Shown here: positions 27,504-36,125 of the stretch, piece after piece | Layout: each line of letters starts with the position of its first letter | How positions within the stretch are numbered: position 1 is the first letter of the stretch | NCBI GenBank assembly: GCA_022793995.1 | Contig: JAAWDY010000043.1 | Location: 29,375 to 93,374 of the forward strand | Direction: 5' to 3' | Source: Coprococcus sp. | Lineage (GTDB): Bacteria > Bacillota > Clostridia > Lachnospirales > Lachnospiraceae | DNA length: 64,000 nt | Notes under the pieces: model-generated | The model's database searches: none | Seen by the model: only the letters and a program-made list of their open reading frames with translations | What the model was told of the DNA's origin: nothing | Program-made: the position numbers and the translations under genes

Positions 27504-28250
27504 ATGAGTCATATTAAATATTCGGCTTTGAATTATTATCATTCGCCTATATCGGACGAGTGTTTATGTCTTGGAGTCCTGTTCCACAATATCACTACAG
27601 GTCAGCGTGATTTCAGGTATATTTCTAATTTCAAGAGATTCCAGATATTTGATGACGAGGCGGATGTAGATTTTGTAAAAGCATATCTTGTAGGGATTAA
27701 AGAAGATGTTGAGAATTCCATTTTGAACTATAAGGAAGAATTTGATTTACAATCATATATTAACGTGTTTGCCAATGAATTTAGGTTCTCCACAATTAGA
27801 AAGCCTAATGTGGAGGAAAATGAAAATTGCGTGGAGGAACTTACCAAAGTTTACTTAAAATATGATCTGGCAAAATCACAGAGACTTAACAGTAATGAAG
27901 AAAAGAAACTAATTAAACGTGTGCTCGAAATCAACAATCTAGAATATTCAAATGGAAGGATTTCAGGGGAATTTAACGATGAAATACCATTTGATTACCA
28001 GTTAGATAATTTGTGTATTAAGCATTTTTCGTTTAAAGGCAAAAATTTAAGAAGAGTTATAAGTAATGCGAGACAATGGTCGTTTGCAGCAGGCGAAATA
28101 GATGGAATAAAAAAGGTTCTGTTTATTTATGATAGTGATTTTGAAGACAGAGAGAATTTGAAAATCATTATTGATATTTTGTCTAAACATGCAGAAGTCT
28201 GCCAGATGGATGACGGTATGGACTATATATTGAAATCGTGTACGATATAA
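27504..28250 (+). CDS. DUF3037-domain protein
   Basis: A 248-residue protein whose start matches DUF3037 (YSALNYYHSPISDECLCLGVLF, DFRYISNFKRFQIF). Such proteins are frequently encoded next to HipA-like kinases, which fits the truncated gene directly upstream. The C-terminal half (KHFSFKGKNLRRVISNAR onward, ending in an Asp-rich strand) is not recognised. I start at ATG 27504, behind AAGGCGG, and not the upstream GTG. AT-rich like its neighbour. Function unknown; with the kinase fragment broken it may be an orphan. Confidence 0.75.
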   Translation: MSHIKYSALNYYHSPISDECLCLGVLFHNITTGQRDFRYISNFKRFQIFDDEADVDFVKAYLVGIKEDVENSILNYKEEFDLQSYINVFANEFRFSTIRKPNVEENENCVEELTKVYLKYDLAKSQRLNSNEEKKLIKRVLEINNLEYSNGRISGEFNDEIPFDYQLDNLCIKHFSFKGKNLRRVISNARQWSFAAGEIDGIKKVLFIYDSDFEDRENLKIIIDILSKHAEVCQMDDGMDYILKSCTI

Positions 28251-28325
28251 AGCATATCAGCCGTAGACTACCGACTATCTATGCTGTCATTTGGATAGTA
28301 GAAAACCATTAGAGGAGGTATTGAA

Positions 28326-31300
28326 ATGTATATAGCGGATCTTCACATTCATTCGCGTTATTCTCGTGCGACAAGCAAGGACTGCACACCGGAGTATTTG
28401 GACTTGTGGGCGAGGCGCAAGGGAATTCATATTGTGGGCAGCGGAGATTTTACGCATCCGGCGTGGCGCAAGGAATTGGAAGAGAAGCTGGAGATTGCGG
28501 CGAACGGGCTGTATACGTTGAAAAAAGAGTACCGAATCGGAGACGATATGGCTGCAGACACAATGCAGCCGTATTTTGTCATTACCGGAGAAATTAGTTC
28601 GATCTATAAGAAAAACGGGCGTGTCCGTAAAGTACACAGCCTGATTATACTGCCGCATCTTGAAGCCGCGGAACTCATTTCACGTAAGCTGGAAGCGATT
28701 GGAAATATTCACTCGGATGGACGGCCAATCCTGGGGCTGGACTGTCACGACTTGCTGGAGATTATTCTGGAGTCCTGCCCGGACGCCATATATGTCCCCG
28801 CGCACATCTGGACGCCACATTTTTCACTGTTTGGCGCATTTTCCGGGTTTGATTCAGTGGAAGAATGTTACGGAGATCTGACGCCCTTCATCCATGCCAT
28901 GGAGACAGGACTTTCATCAGACCCGCCTATGAATTGGAGAGTATCGGCGCTTGACAATTACCAGTTGATTTCTAATTCAGACGCGCATTCCCCAGCAAAA
29001 CTAGGAAGAGAGGCAAATCTTTTGGATATTGACCTCTCCTGCCAGGGGTATCGGGGAATTTGGGATGCGATTCAGACCGGGAAAGGACTTGCGGGTACGA
29101 TCGAATTTTTCCCGGAGGAAGGAAAATATCATTTGGACGGGCACCGAAAATGCAATCTGTGCCTGGAGCCGCATGAAACGGAGAAATACGGCGGAATCTG
29201 CCCGGTTTGCGGGAAGAAGATCACGATCGGCGTATCGCACCGGATCGAGCAGCTTGCGGACAGGGAAGAAGGCTATATCAGAGGAAATGCGTCGGCATTT
29301 GAAAGTCTGATGCCGCTTCCAGAGGTAATCAGCGCATCCATAGGACGGGCCCCGTCGAGCGCGGGGGTACAAAAGGAGTACCGAAATATGCTACAAAAGT
29401 TGGGAGCAGAGTTCCAGATCTTGCGGGAACTGCCCCTGGAAGAAATACGAAGCGTCTCCGGGAGGATGATTTCGGAAGGGATTGGAAGGTTAAGAAAAGG
29501 CGAAGTGACAAGACTTCCGGGATTTGACGGGGAATATGGGATTATCCGCCTTTTTACGCCGGATGAGATCATGCAGACGGACGGACAGATGAGCTTCTTT
29601 TCCTCCATTCCGGGAATGGGAGACGAAGCGGCGGGGGATTCGCCCGGAAAGGTGACGGGACGATCTGCTTCAGGCGGACAGACGGCGCTGGAAGGACAAG
29701 GCGTTTTAAAGGAACGGACAAGCTCTGTAGAAGAAACACTTTTGGAGGGACAGAAACTACCTGAAAGACAAGTGTTGGCTCCGAATGAGAAGCAGCAGGA
29801 AGCGACACGGGCGGCGGAAGCTGTCGTTGCGGTTACCGCAGGTCCGGGGATGGGTAAGACTCATACGCTGGTATCCCATATCCTGTATCTGATGGAGGAA
29901 AGAAGGGTGCGCCCGGCAAATATCACAGCGGTCACATTCACGAACCAGGCGGCAAAAGAAATGCGGGAACGGATTCAGAAACGGGTAGGCAAAGGGAAAA
30001 GTATCCGGCAGATGCAGATTGGGACGTTCCATACACTTGCCCTGAATCAGCTTAAGGAAGCAGGAATGGAATTTACCCTAGCCGGGGAAGTGGAAATGCA
30101 GGAATTGGCGGATTCTGTGATAAAGGAGCGGGGGCTTAATATATCGGTCAGGGAATTTTTGCTTGCGGTGTCACGCATAAAGACAACAGGATATGGCACA
30201 GATGAGATATCGGAAAGGATAAGGAGAGACGCAGGCGAAGAAATAAGAGAAGAGATAAGGAAAGAAATAAAGGAAGAGATAAGGGAAGAAGTAAGAGAAG
30301 GGATAAGAGAAGAAATACAGGAGGCGGCCGCGGATTATCAACAATATCTGGCGGACAGGAAAATGCTGGATTTTGACGACCTGCTTCTGGAAGCGCTGCG
30401 ATTTGCAAAGGAAGAGGAAATGGGAGGATGCTTTACTTATCTTATGGTGGATGAATTCCAGGATATCAGCCCGTTACAGTACCGTTTGATTAAGGCGTGG
30501 AACCAGGGAGGCAGGCAGCTTTACGTAATTGGCGACGCCGATCAGGCGATCTATGGCTTCCGGGGCGCGGATGCCGCGTGTTTCAAAAAACTGGAGGGGG
30601 ATTTCCCAGACCTTCATAAGATCATGCTCACACAAAATTATCGTTCCACGCCGCAGATTCTTTCCCTGGCGGAAGAAGTGATCTCCAAGAATCCAGGCGG
30701 GAAAAGGATCCTTTGCCCCAACAAGCCGGACGGCTGCGCGGTACGTGTAGTGAATGCGGCAAGCGAAATGGCGGAAGCAATTTTCATCGCAAAGGAGATC
30801 AACCGTCTTGCGGGCGGAATCGGCATGCTGGAAGCCCAGGAGATTTTCCTCAAAGAAGAAGGCAGGGCGAGGGCATTTGACGAAATTGCGGTACTATACC
30901 GTACCCACCGCCAGGCGGATATTCTGGAGACATGCCTGAAAAAGGAAGGAATCCCTTACGTGGTGGCAGGAAGGGATGATTTCCTTATGGATGCGAAGGT
31001 GCGGGGAACGTGCGCTTTCTTCCGAAGCCTGATAGAAGCGGAAGGGGGAAATTCTGGAAGAAGTGAGCGAAGCGAAGGCGGCGAGGGGAGAAAGTCTGCC
31101 CTAAAACTTCTGTGGGGTCTGGAAGATGATGAACTCAGCGAAAGCATTTACAAAAATATGGCGGAGAAATACTGTCCATACCTTAAGAAAAAACGCCCGG
31201 AGAAGATTCTGGACGAATGGATAGAAGACCTGGGGCTTGAAAAGAATAAAGCGATGCAAAAACTCTGCCGGACGGCGGTATTTTATTCCCATATGAAGGA

Positions 31301-31700
31301 ATTTCTAGAGGCGCTCACATTGGGTACGGAAGGCGATCTGCGGCGTTCCGGCGGGAGAAAATGCCCGAAAGGCGCGGTGAATTTAATGACCCTGCATGGC
31401 GCGAAAGGCCTGGAGTTCCCTGTGACGATCATTTTCGGCGCAAATCAGGGGATGATTCCTTTTGAAAGCGAAAGACATACGGCGGATATAGAGGAGGAGA
31501 GACGGCTTTTCTATGTCGGGATCACCAGGGGAAAGGAAGAACTGATTCTGACAACCTCCGGGGAGGAGTCGGAATTCCTCAAAGACATTTCCAAAGAAAA
31601 GATATGCTGGGAGAAGGCGGATAAGAGAAGAGGGGCGGACGGGGGAAAACAGATGAGCCTGTTTGACCTGGTTCCGACGATTATTTCAAGCAAACAATAA
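28326..31700 (+). CDS. EndoQ-type PHP nuclease fused to a UvrD-type helicase
   Basis: A 1124-residue two-part protein. Residues 1-420 match endonuclease Q, which nicks DNA at deaminated bases: PHP metal motifs DLHIHSRYSRA, GSGDFTHPAW, LGLDCHDL, VPAHIWTPHFSLFG and ISNSDAHSP, then a zinc ribbon (CNLC...CPVCGKK, near residue 275-297) and the following SHRIEQLADR. A repetitive linker (about 435-495) leads to a superfamily 1 helicase: AGPGMGKTHT, DEFQDISPLQ, GDADQAIYGFRG, NYRSTP, LMTLHGAKGLEFPV, YVGITRGKEEL. A charged EEIREE-type repeat is inserted near residues 630-665. ATG follows AGAGGAGG. Likely repair of uracil/hypoxanthine lesions coupled to unwinding (inference). Confidence 0.9.
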   Translation: MYIADLHIHSRYSRATSKDCTPEYLDLWARRKGIHIVGSGDFTHPAWRKELEEKLEIAANGLYTLKKEYRIGDDMAADTMQPYFVITGEISSIYKKNGRVRKVHSLIILPHLEAAELISRKLEAIGNIHSDGRPILGLDCHDLLEIILESCPDAIYVPAHIWTPHFSLFGAFSGFDSVEECYGDLTPFIHAMETGLSSDPPMNWRVSALDNYQLISNSDAHSPAKLGREANLLDIDLSCQGYRGIWDAIQTGKGLAGTIEFFPEEGKYHLDGHRKCNLCLEPHETEKYGGICPVCGKKITIGVSHRIEQLADREEGYIRGNASAFESLMPLPEVISASIGRAPSSAGVQKEYRNMLQKLGAEFQILRELPLEEIRSVSGRMISEGIGRLRKGEVTRLPGFDGEYGIIRLFTPDEIMQTDGQMSFFSSIPGMGDEAAGDSPGKVTGRSASGGQTALEGQGVLKERTSSVEETLLEGQKLPERQVLAPNEKQQEATRAAEAVVAVTAGPGMGKTHTLVSHILYLMEERRVRPANITAVTFTNQAAKEMRERIQKRVGKGKSIRQMQIGTFHTLALNQLKEAGMEFTLAGEVEMQELADSVIKERGLNISVREFLLAVSRIKTTGYGTDEISERIRRDAGEEIREEIRKEIKEEIREEVREGIREEIQEAAADYQQYLADRKMLDFDDLLLEALRFAKEEEMGGCFTYLMVDEFQDISPLQYRLIKAWNQGGRQLYVIGDADQAIYGFRGADAACFKKLEGDFPDLHKIMLTQNYRSTPQILSLAEEVISKNPGGKRILCPNKPDGCAVRVVNAASEMAEAIFIAKEINRLAGGIGMLEAQEIFLKEEGRARAFDEIAVLYRTHRQADILETCLKKEGIPYVVAGRDDFLMDAKVRGTCAFFRSLIEAEGGNSGRSERSEGGEGRKSALKLLWGLEDDELSESIYKNMAEKYCPYLKKKRPEKILDEWIEDLGLEKNKAMQKLCRTAVFYSHMKEFLEALTLGTEGDLRRSGGRKCPKGAVNLMTLHGAKGLEFPVTIIFGANQGMIPFESERHTADIEEERRLFYVGITRGKEELILTTSGEESEFLKDISKEKICWEKADKRRGADGGKQMSLFDLVPTIISSKQ
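30218..30325 (+). repeat. Degenerate 12-bp repeat coding for EEIREE-type units
   Basis: Imperfect tandem units built on GAAGAGATAAGG within the helicase gene, coding for seven or so EEIR/KEIK/EEVR tetrapeptide repeats. Predicted to form a highly charged single helix inserted between helicase motifs. Likely prone to slippage. Confidence 0.8.
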
Positions 31701-32015
31701 ACCTTTCCCATGAAATGCTTCTTATGACGCTAGTATAAGAATTGAGAAATGAGAACAAAAATGTTGATTATGGCATTGGCTGAATTTTTCAATATGGATT
31801 AAAATAGTTTTGTACGGCAAGATTGGAAACTGTAACAGTTTCCGATCTTGCTATTCGAGGGCATCCGGCCTTTCTATAAGTATAAGTTCCTTGCTTTCAG
31901 TTCTAATTGAAAACACATCTATTTTATTCATATTATACTATGCCTTAATATATCGTGTTGCCTTCGATTCGCCGATTCGTTTTATCGTATCGTTTTTCAC
32001 CATAGCGCCAAGAAC
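31701..32015. other. Gene-free AT-rich stretch with one strong hairpin
   Basis: No convincing gene. The one clear structure is a 15-pair inverted repeat at 31817-31851 (GCAAGAT-t-GGAAACTG, loop TAA, and complement) with a single mismatch and no T run. The ORF called at 31810-32136 is low-complexity read-through of this region and the wrong frame of the surface protein remnant. Confidence 0.6.
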
Positions 32016-32737
32016 AGCTTTCCTGCAACGCGTTGTCGGAAATCCGCATTCCAGCCTCAGTAACTTCTATAGACGGCGGCGCTTTTGCAAAGTGCGCGTC
32101 CCTTACATCTGTTTATTTTGTAGGAGATGCCCCTAAATTTTATACTTATACAGTAAAAGGAGAGGGTATATGGAAAGCGTTTAATAAGGCTAGGGCAAAT
32201 GTATATTACCCATATGGAAATCCTACCTGGACAGAGGAGAATATGCTGGATTATAGCGGGGAACTCACCTGGCTGGCATGGAAACCGGATCTTCGTATTA
32301 TTTTGGAACTGACTGACTCTGTTTATGTTATTGGGAGCGGCGGTGATGTGACGATTACCTGTTCGGGCCGTTATCCAGAATTTGTCAGTGCAGCTATGGA
32401 CGGCGTTACTATGGATTCTTCGCAATATCAGGTAAAAGAAGGTTCTACGGTCCTGACAATGGTTTCCAAATATCTGGATACCCTATCCGTGGGCAGCCAT
32501 ACAGTGACTCTCAACTATACCTATGGTTCTATTGACACAAATTTAAAAATACTTGACAGGAAAATAACTGTGGAGGAGGAAGTAACTTCTGGTACAGCGG
32601 TAAATGCTCATACAAGTTCTGTCAACACGGGTGATGAGTCCTCCGTTGCTTTATGGCTTCTTGGCGCAGGGGGATCCTCTTGTGTGTGTTTCTACATATG
32701 TATGTGGCATAAAAAGAGAAAAGGGGTTAAGAATTAA
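32016..32737 (+). pseudogene. C-terminal remnant of a leucine-rich-repeat (BspA-like) surface protein
   Basis: The frame from about 32016 reads SCNALSEIRIPASVTSIDGG then AFAKCASLTSVYF, one BspA-type leucine-rich repeat, followed by a beta-rich stalk (LDTLSVGSHTVTLNYTYG) and a terminus with NTGDESS, a hydrophobic helix (ALWLLGAGGSSCVCFYICM) and a basic tail (KKRKG). That end resembles a non-LPxTG sorting or anchoring signal. A stop lies just upstream at 32003 and no signal peptide or further repeats precede it, so this is the tail of a larger gene. The TTG start in the ORF track is not believable. Confidence 0.72.
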
Positions 32738-32820
32738 GAGATAAAGGGTGAAGCAGTGTAGATTTCCATAGTTTCTGATTGAAATAGCAACGACTCAGTT
32801 ATAGGCGGAAGCAAGCTGCT

Positions 32821-32863
32821 CCGAAGATGATACAATATTTTGCGATAGAGATATCATCTTCGG
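32821..32863. other. Stem-loop with 12-bp perfect stem
   Basis: CCGAAGATGATA and its exact complement are separated by 19 bases. It lies between the surface protein remnant (plus strand) and the Uma2 gene (minus strand, convergent), so it may act as a bidirectional terminator, though there is no T run. Confidence 0.5.
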
Positions 32864-32908
32864 GGTAACTATTTGAAGCCATTCCTGGTGGCACTGGGGC
32901 AGTTTTCT

Positions 32909-33451
32909 TTACAATAAATCAGAAATTTTGATAGTCAGATCATTAAAAATGTAAACTGGTATTTCTTCTTCAAAAGAAAATAAATTTGAATCTTCTTCAC
33001 CTTCAAAGAAATAAGTCTGAACAGCTTTTTTCATTGGGTTTACTATCCAGTACTCCCGAACACCGGCAGTGCGATATTTGAACAGTTTAATGGAATAATC
33101 TACCCGGGCACTGCTTGGGGAAACGATTTCGATAATCCAATCAGGGGCGCCTTTACATCCATGGTCTGACAGCTTGTCTTTATCGCATATGACAGAGAGA
33201 TCGGGTTCTACCCAAATCTTATCGTCTGCGTTTAGGTTTACAGCAAATGGAGCGTAGTAAATTTTGCAGTCCCCTTCGTTTGATTTGATATAATTATTAA
33301 TTATGGTATAGAGTTCCCCGGATATTTCCTGATGAATCCGGCTGGGTGGAGTCATAGCGTATAATTTCCCGTCTATCAGCTCTGCCCGCTGTCCTTCCGG
33401 CAGATGCCAGTAGTCTTCTGATGTATAAATGCGTTCCTGCGGCATTGGCAT
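32909..33451 (-). CDS. Uma2-family (DUF820) nuclease-fold protein
   Basis: A 180-residue protein of the Uma2/DUF820 family, a PD-(D/E)xK nuclease fold common in cyanobacteria and scattered in Firmicutes. Visible: the N-terminal YWHLPEGQRAELIDGKLYAM, the core WVEPDLSVICD, WIIEIVSPSSARVDYSIKLFKY (EIVSPS with E and K of the active site) and GVREYWIVNP. It starts at ATG 33451 behind AAGGAGG on the minus strand. It is AT-rich, has no partner genes, and its biological role is unknown. Transfer into this locus is plausible. Confidence 0.85.
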   Translation of the reverse strand: MPMPQERIYTSEDYWHLPEGQRAELIDGKLYAMTPPSRIHQEISGELYTIINNYIKSNEGDCKIYYAPFAVNLNADDKIWVEPDLSVICDKDKLSDHGCKGAPDWIIEIVSPSSARVDYSIKLFKYRTAGVREYWIVNPMKKAVQTYFFEGEEDSNLFSFEEEIPVYIFNDLTIKISDLL

Positions 33452-33566
33452 GTTGCGAACCTCCTTATTATTCTACCGTTTATAATATATCCTGTTTTAA
33501 TTTGCCGACGATTTGCTTTTAGTCCCAATTATATCAATTAATCCGAGGGGTATTTGGGAAGGCGGT

Positions 33567-33944
33567 TTAGCCGTCCGTTCTTGTTTCGTCAATTTCATTC
33601 ATGATAGAATCCCATACTTCTCAGGCACTTCATAAAGCAACTCCAATAACGTAGAAAGAGTAGCTTTTTTTGCCGGAGTAGAATTCTCCATTATCTATCC
33701 GAAACGATTATAAGCCTTCTGGTAAGGAGCTGATTGAACATATCTATTTTCGTCTCTGCCCTTACCTGTTCTTAACTATTCTTCATTTATGTTAAATTTT
33801 TTACATATCAAACTGATGGTTTGGTCTGATGGTGAATTTTCACCAGTTTCTATTTTAGAGACGGAGGAACTTTGTATTTTTATCCGTTTTCCAAATGCTT
33901 CCTGACTAAGACCTAAATCTAATCATAATTCTTTGATTATTCAT
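33567..33944 (-). pseudogene. XRE-family helix-turn-helix regulator, inactivated
   Basis: Too broken to appear in the ORF track. Behind AAGGAG and ATG (33944), shifting one base gives IIKEL*LDLGLSQEAFGKRI, then SSSVSKIETGENSPSDQTISL and ICKKFNINEE*LRTGKG, a typical XRE domain. Stops replace an Arg-like position, the Trp of the common EEWLRTG motif, and a later position (FG*IMENSTPAKKATL). After a last frame change the end reads MNEIDETRTDG and a stop. Three nonsense codons and two shifts mean the gene is dead. Confidence 0.82.
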
Positions 33945-34051
33945 GAGGTTATCTCCTTGAAAACACAATACTATAAGAATGACCTTAAGTCAACAAAAAG
34001 GCACTCCTTTTGGCTGCATCTCAAATTGGGCGTTCGCCGCATTCCACTCCA

Positions 34052-34336
34052 TTACGCGATTTTAGGTAATGTCATCATACCAAAAGCGGCAACCCCGCCG
34101 ACAGCATAAAGTCCATTTACGACCAAACAGATTTTCATTAAATTATTCCGTACCTTTGCTTTGCCATACGAGATCATAGTGAACACCCCGCTGAAGATCA
34201 TAAACGCGGCATAGCAGGAAATCATAATCTCGGCTGCGGGCGATTCTAATGCCCAATCAAAAGTCCGAAGCGGAAGAATTGTCCACGGGACAAAAAGCAT
34301 GATGACGCTGACAGCGGTTAAAATTTTGTTTTTCAT
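34052..34336 (-). CDS. Small three-helix membrane protein, unknown function
   Basis: A 94-residue protein with three hydrophobic segments: an N-terminal helix (ILTAVSVIMLFVPWTILPL), a second (EIMISCYAAFMIFSGVFTMISYG) and a third (ICLVVNGLYAVGGVAAFGMM). Starts at ATG 34336 behind AAAGGAG on the minus strand. I do not recognise a family. It could be an integral membrane protein of a lost small operon; no neighbour explains it. Confidence 0.7.
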   Translation of the reverse strand: MKNKILTAVSVIMLFVPWTILPLRTFDWALESPAAEIMISCYAAFMIFSGVFTMISYGKAKVRNNLMKICLVVNGLYAVGGVAAFGMMTLPKIA

Positions 34337-34606
34337 AATTGTTGTCTCCTTTCAGCCTGCCCGAAACAAAGGCAGGAAATACTTAAAATATAAGATAGTC
34401 AGAACAAAGGCGGCAGGTGACCGTGATTCAAGATACGGATCGTTTTCCGATCAAAGCGCTTGCAAGACCTGGTTTTTGCTCCTTTCCTTTGCTTTTCTTA
34501 TCATCGCAAATATATTGTAATCTCTGAACCTTATGCGAACCATCCCGTGTCTTTACATTTACCTTACATTTCCTCGCATCTTCTTTTGGAGACATCATGA
34601 AACGTC
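34337..34606. other. Intergenic, no gene recognised
   Basis: Lies between divergent genes. Apart from a short CCTGCC/GGCAGG hairpin in the leader of the small membrane protein (about 34356-34376) I see no structure. The ORFs reported here on both strands have no ribosome binding site or familiar sequence. Confidence 0.5.
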
Positions 34607-34634
34607 TTGTTTCGCACCGAAAAAATGTTATAAT
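34607..34634 (+). promoter_or_regulatory. Likely promoter of the radical SAM gene
   Basis: TTGTTT, a 16-base spacer and a perfect TATAAT, about 75 bases before the start codon. The -35 is moderate. Confidence 0.55.
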
Positions 34635-34710
34635 GTAAGAAGAAAAATCGCAACGTGGGAGTGTTTTAGCTGCTGAACGAATTATAATCAAGACCGAGGA
34701 GGTAACCGTT

Positions 34711-35640
34711 ATGAATTATGAAGGACAGATATGTCGTGCGCCGATGGAGCGGTCCTCGTTTATGCTGCCGGTGATGGTAGGATGCTCCTACAACCGGTGC
34801 AAATTTTGCAATCTATTTCGCCATCTTACATATCGTGAGCTGCCGATGGAGCAGATCGAAGAGGAATTGAAGCGCGTCAAATCAGTGGGAGGCGCCCCGA
34901 AAAGGATCTTTTTGGGGGACGGCAATGCATTTGGGCTTAAGACGTCTCATCTTACGGAGATATTAGAACTGATTGGCCGTTATTTCCCGGAGTGTGAAAG
35001 CGTCAACATGGACGCTACGGTGACGAGTATTTTGAAAAAATCGGACGATGAGCTGCGTAGGTTCTATCAAATGAAAGTGCGTCATCTCTATTTAGGGATT
35101 GAGAGCGGGCTTGATGATGTGCTGGCGTTCATGGAGAAAGATCATACGATTCCCCAGGCTTATGAAGCGATCGACAGGCTCCATGCGGCCGGGCTTATTT
35201 ACGACGCTCATATTATGACTGGGGTGGCCGGGAAAGGCCGTGGAACTGAGAATGCCGAGCATTTGGCAGAATTTCTGAACCGTACCAAGCCGGCGCATGT
35301 GGTGAATTTTTCGATGTTCCTTCATAAAGAGGTTCCGCTGTATCGCCATATAGAGGATGGGACCTATGTCCCGGCGGATGAGGTGGAAAATTTGAAGGAA
35401 GAAAGGATGCTCCTGGAGCTTTTGGAGACCGAACTTTTGTACGACGGTTTTCATGATTTTATTAAAGTGCGCGTCCGGGGAAATTTGCCAAAGGACAAGG
35501 AGAAGATGCTTGCAAAGCTGGATCATACAATAGAAGAGTACGAAGGGAAGGAAGCGATTTACTCCTATGTAATGGGAGAGTGTCCGGTTTTGGAAAAGTG
35601 CGAGGAACAAGAAAAAGTGTGGGATATGTGGGACAATTAA
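34711..35640 (+). CDS. Radical SAM protein with CX4CX2C cluster motif
   Basis: A 309-residue radical SAM enzyme. The cluster motif GCSYNRCKFCNLF has spacing C-x4-C-x2-C, one residue longer than the standard CxxxCxxC but seen in some Elp3/HemN-related branches. Later barrel motifs are IFLGDGNAFGL, VNMDATVTSIL, HLYLGIESGLDD and the HIMTGVAGKGRG SAM-contact strand. No accessory cluster or B12 domain is evident; two cysteines lie at the C-terminus (GECPVLEKCEE). It has its own promoter and a nested inverted repeat behind it. The substrate is unknown. Confidence 0.87.
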   Translation: MNYEGQICRAPMERSSFMLPVMVGCSYNRCKFCNLFRHLTYRELPMEQIEEELKRVKSVGGAPKRIFLGDGNAFGLKTSHLTEILELIGRYFPECESVNMDATVTSILKKSDDELRRFYQMKVRHLYLGIESGLDDVLAFMEKDHTIPQAYEAIDRLHAAGLIYDAHIMTGVAGKGRGTENAEHLAEFLNRTKPAHVVNFSMFLHKEVPLYRHIEDGTYVPADEVENLKEERMLLELLETELLYDGFHDFIKVRVRGNLPKDKEKMLAKLDHTIEEYEGKEAIYSYVMGECPVLEKCEEQEKVWDMWDN

Positions 35641-35641
35641 A

Positions 35642-35711
35642 AGTCGCTATTCACAGTCGATATAGATTGGCGGACAGACTGTGAATGATAATGTTGCGAA
35701 TCATAGCGATT
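35642..35711 (+). other. Nested inverted repeat after the radical SAM gene
   Basis: An inner perfect ten-base pair stem (ATTCACAGTC with GACTGTGAAT) and flanking TCGCTAT/ATAGCGA. It may end the transcript, but there is no T run. Confidence 0.5.
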
Positions 35712-35759
35712 AAATAATTAAATAATTGATAAATGATTTGAAATGATTAAATTTTACAG

Positions 35760-35788
35760 TTGACAAATCCGCTAAAAGTGAATATACT
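35760..35788 (+). promoter_or_regulatory. Sigma-A promoter of the trp operon
   Basis: TTGACA (35760-35765), 17-base spacer, TATACT (35783-35788), directly ahead of the T-box leader. Confidence 0.85.
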
Positions 35789-35799
35789 AATAAAATCTA

Positions 35800-36075
35800 G
35801 ATAGTAAACCGATGAGCAAGAGGAGTAGGTAAAGATATTTGTTCCCAGAGAGCGGCCGGTTGGTGGAACGGCGGCAACAAGAGTCTTTATTGAATGGGCT
35901 TGCGAGGGCAGCCTGAAACCGGAATCCGGGAGTATGCGCTGACGGGATTCTCGCCCGTTATCAAGGAGATGCGTATGTTAGTACGTAAAAGAGCGGCCGC
36001 ATAGCGGCAAATTGGGTGGTACCGCAGAAGTAGACGAGAGCTTTTGTCCCTTTACAGGGATAGAAGCTTTTTTTG
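35800..36075 (+). promoter_or_regulatory. T-box riboswitch, tryptophan specific
   Basis: A leader of about 275 bases before trpD. The T-box antiterminator sequence TGGGTGGTACCGC is at 36013-36025. The stem I 3' side reads TGAATGGGCTTG, placing a TGG (Trp) specifier codon at 35895-35897, opposite the GAGTAGGTAAAGA strand. The leader ends in an intrinsic terminator: AGCTTTTGTCCCT and its near complement followed by seven T (about 36038-36075). Uncharged tRNA-Trp should stabilise the antiterminator and switch on trpDCFBA. Confidence 0.93.
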
Positions 36076-36125
36076 TTGTCAGAGTTACTACGAAGCTAAA
36101 ATGCAGGAAATGGAGGTAATGCAAA

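Noticed and set aside
28326-31700. Reading the PHP domain as histidinol phosphatase or DNA polymerase X
   Set aside because: The SNSDAHSP, PAHIWTPHFSLFG and CPVCGKK zinc ribbon pattern fits EndoQ and not those PHP families.
31810-32136. 108-residue plus-strand ORF before the surface protein remnant
   Set aside because: No ribosome binding site, odd composition, and its second half is the wrong frame of the leucine-rich-repeat remnant.
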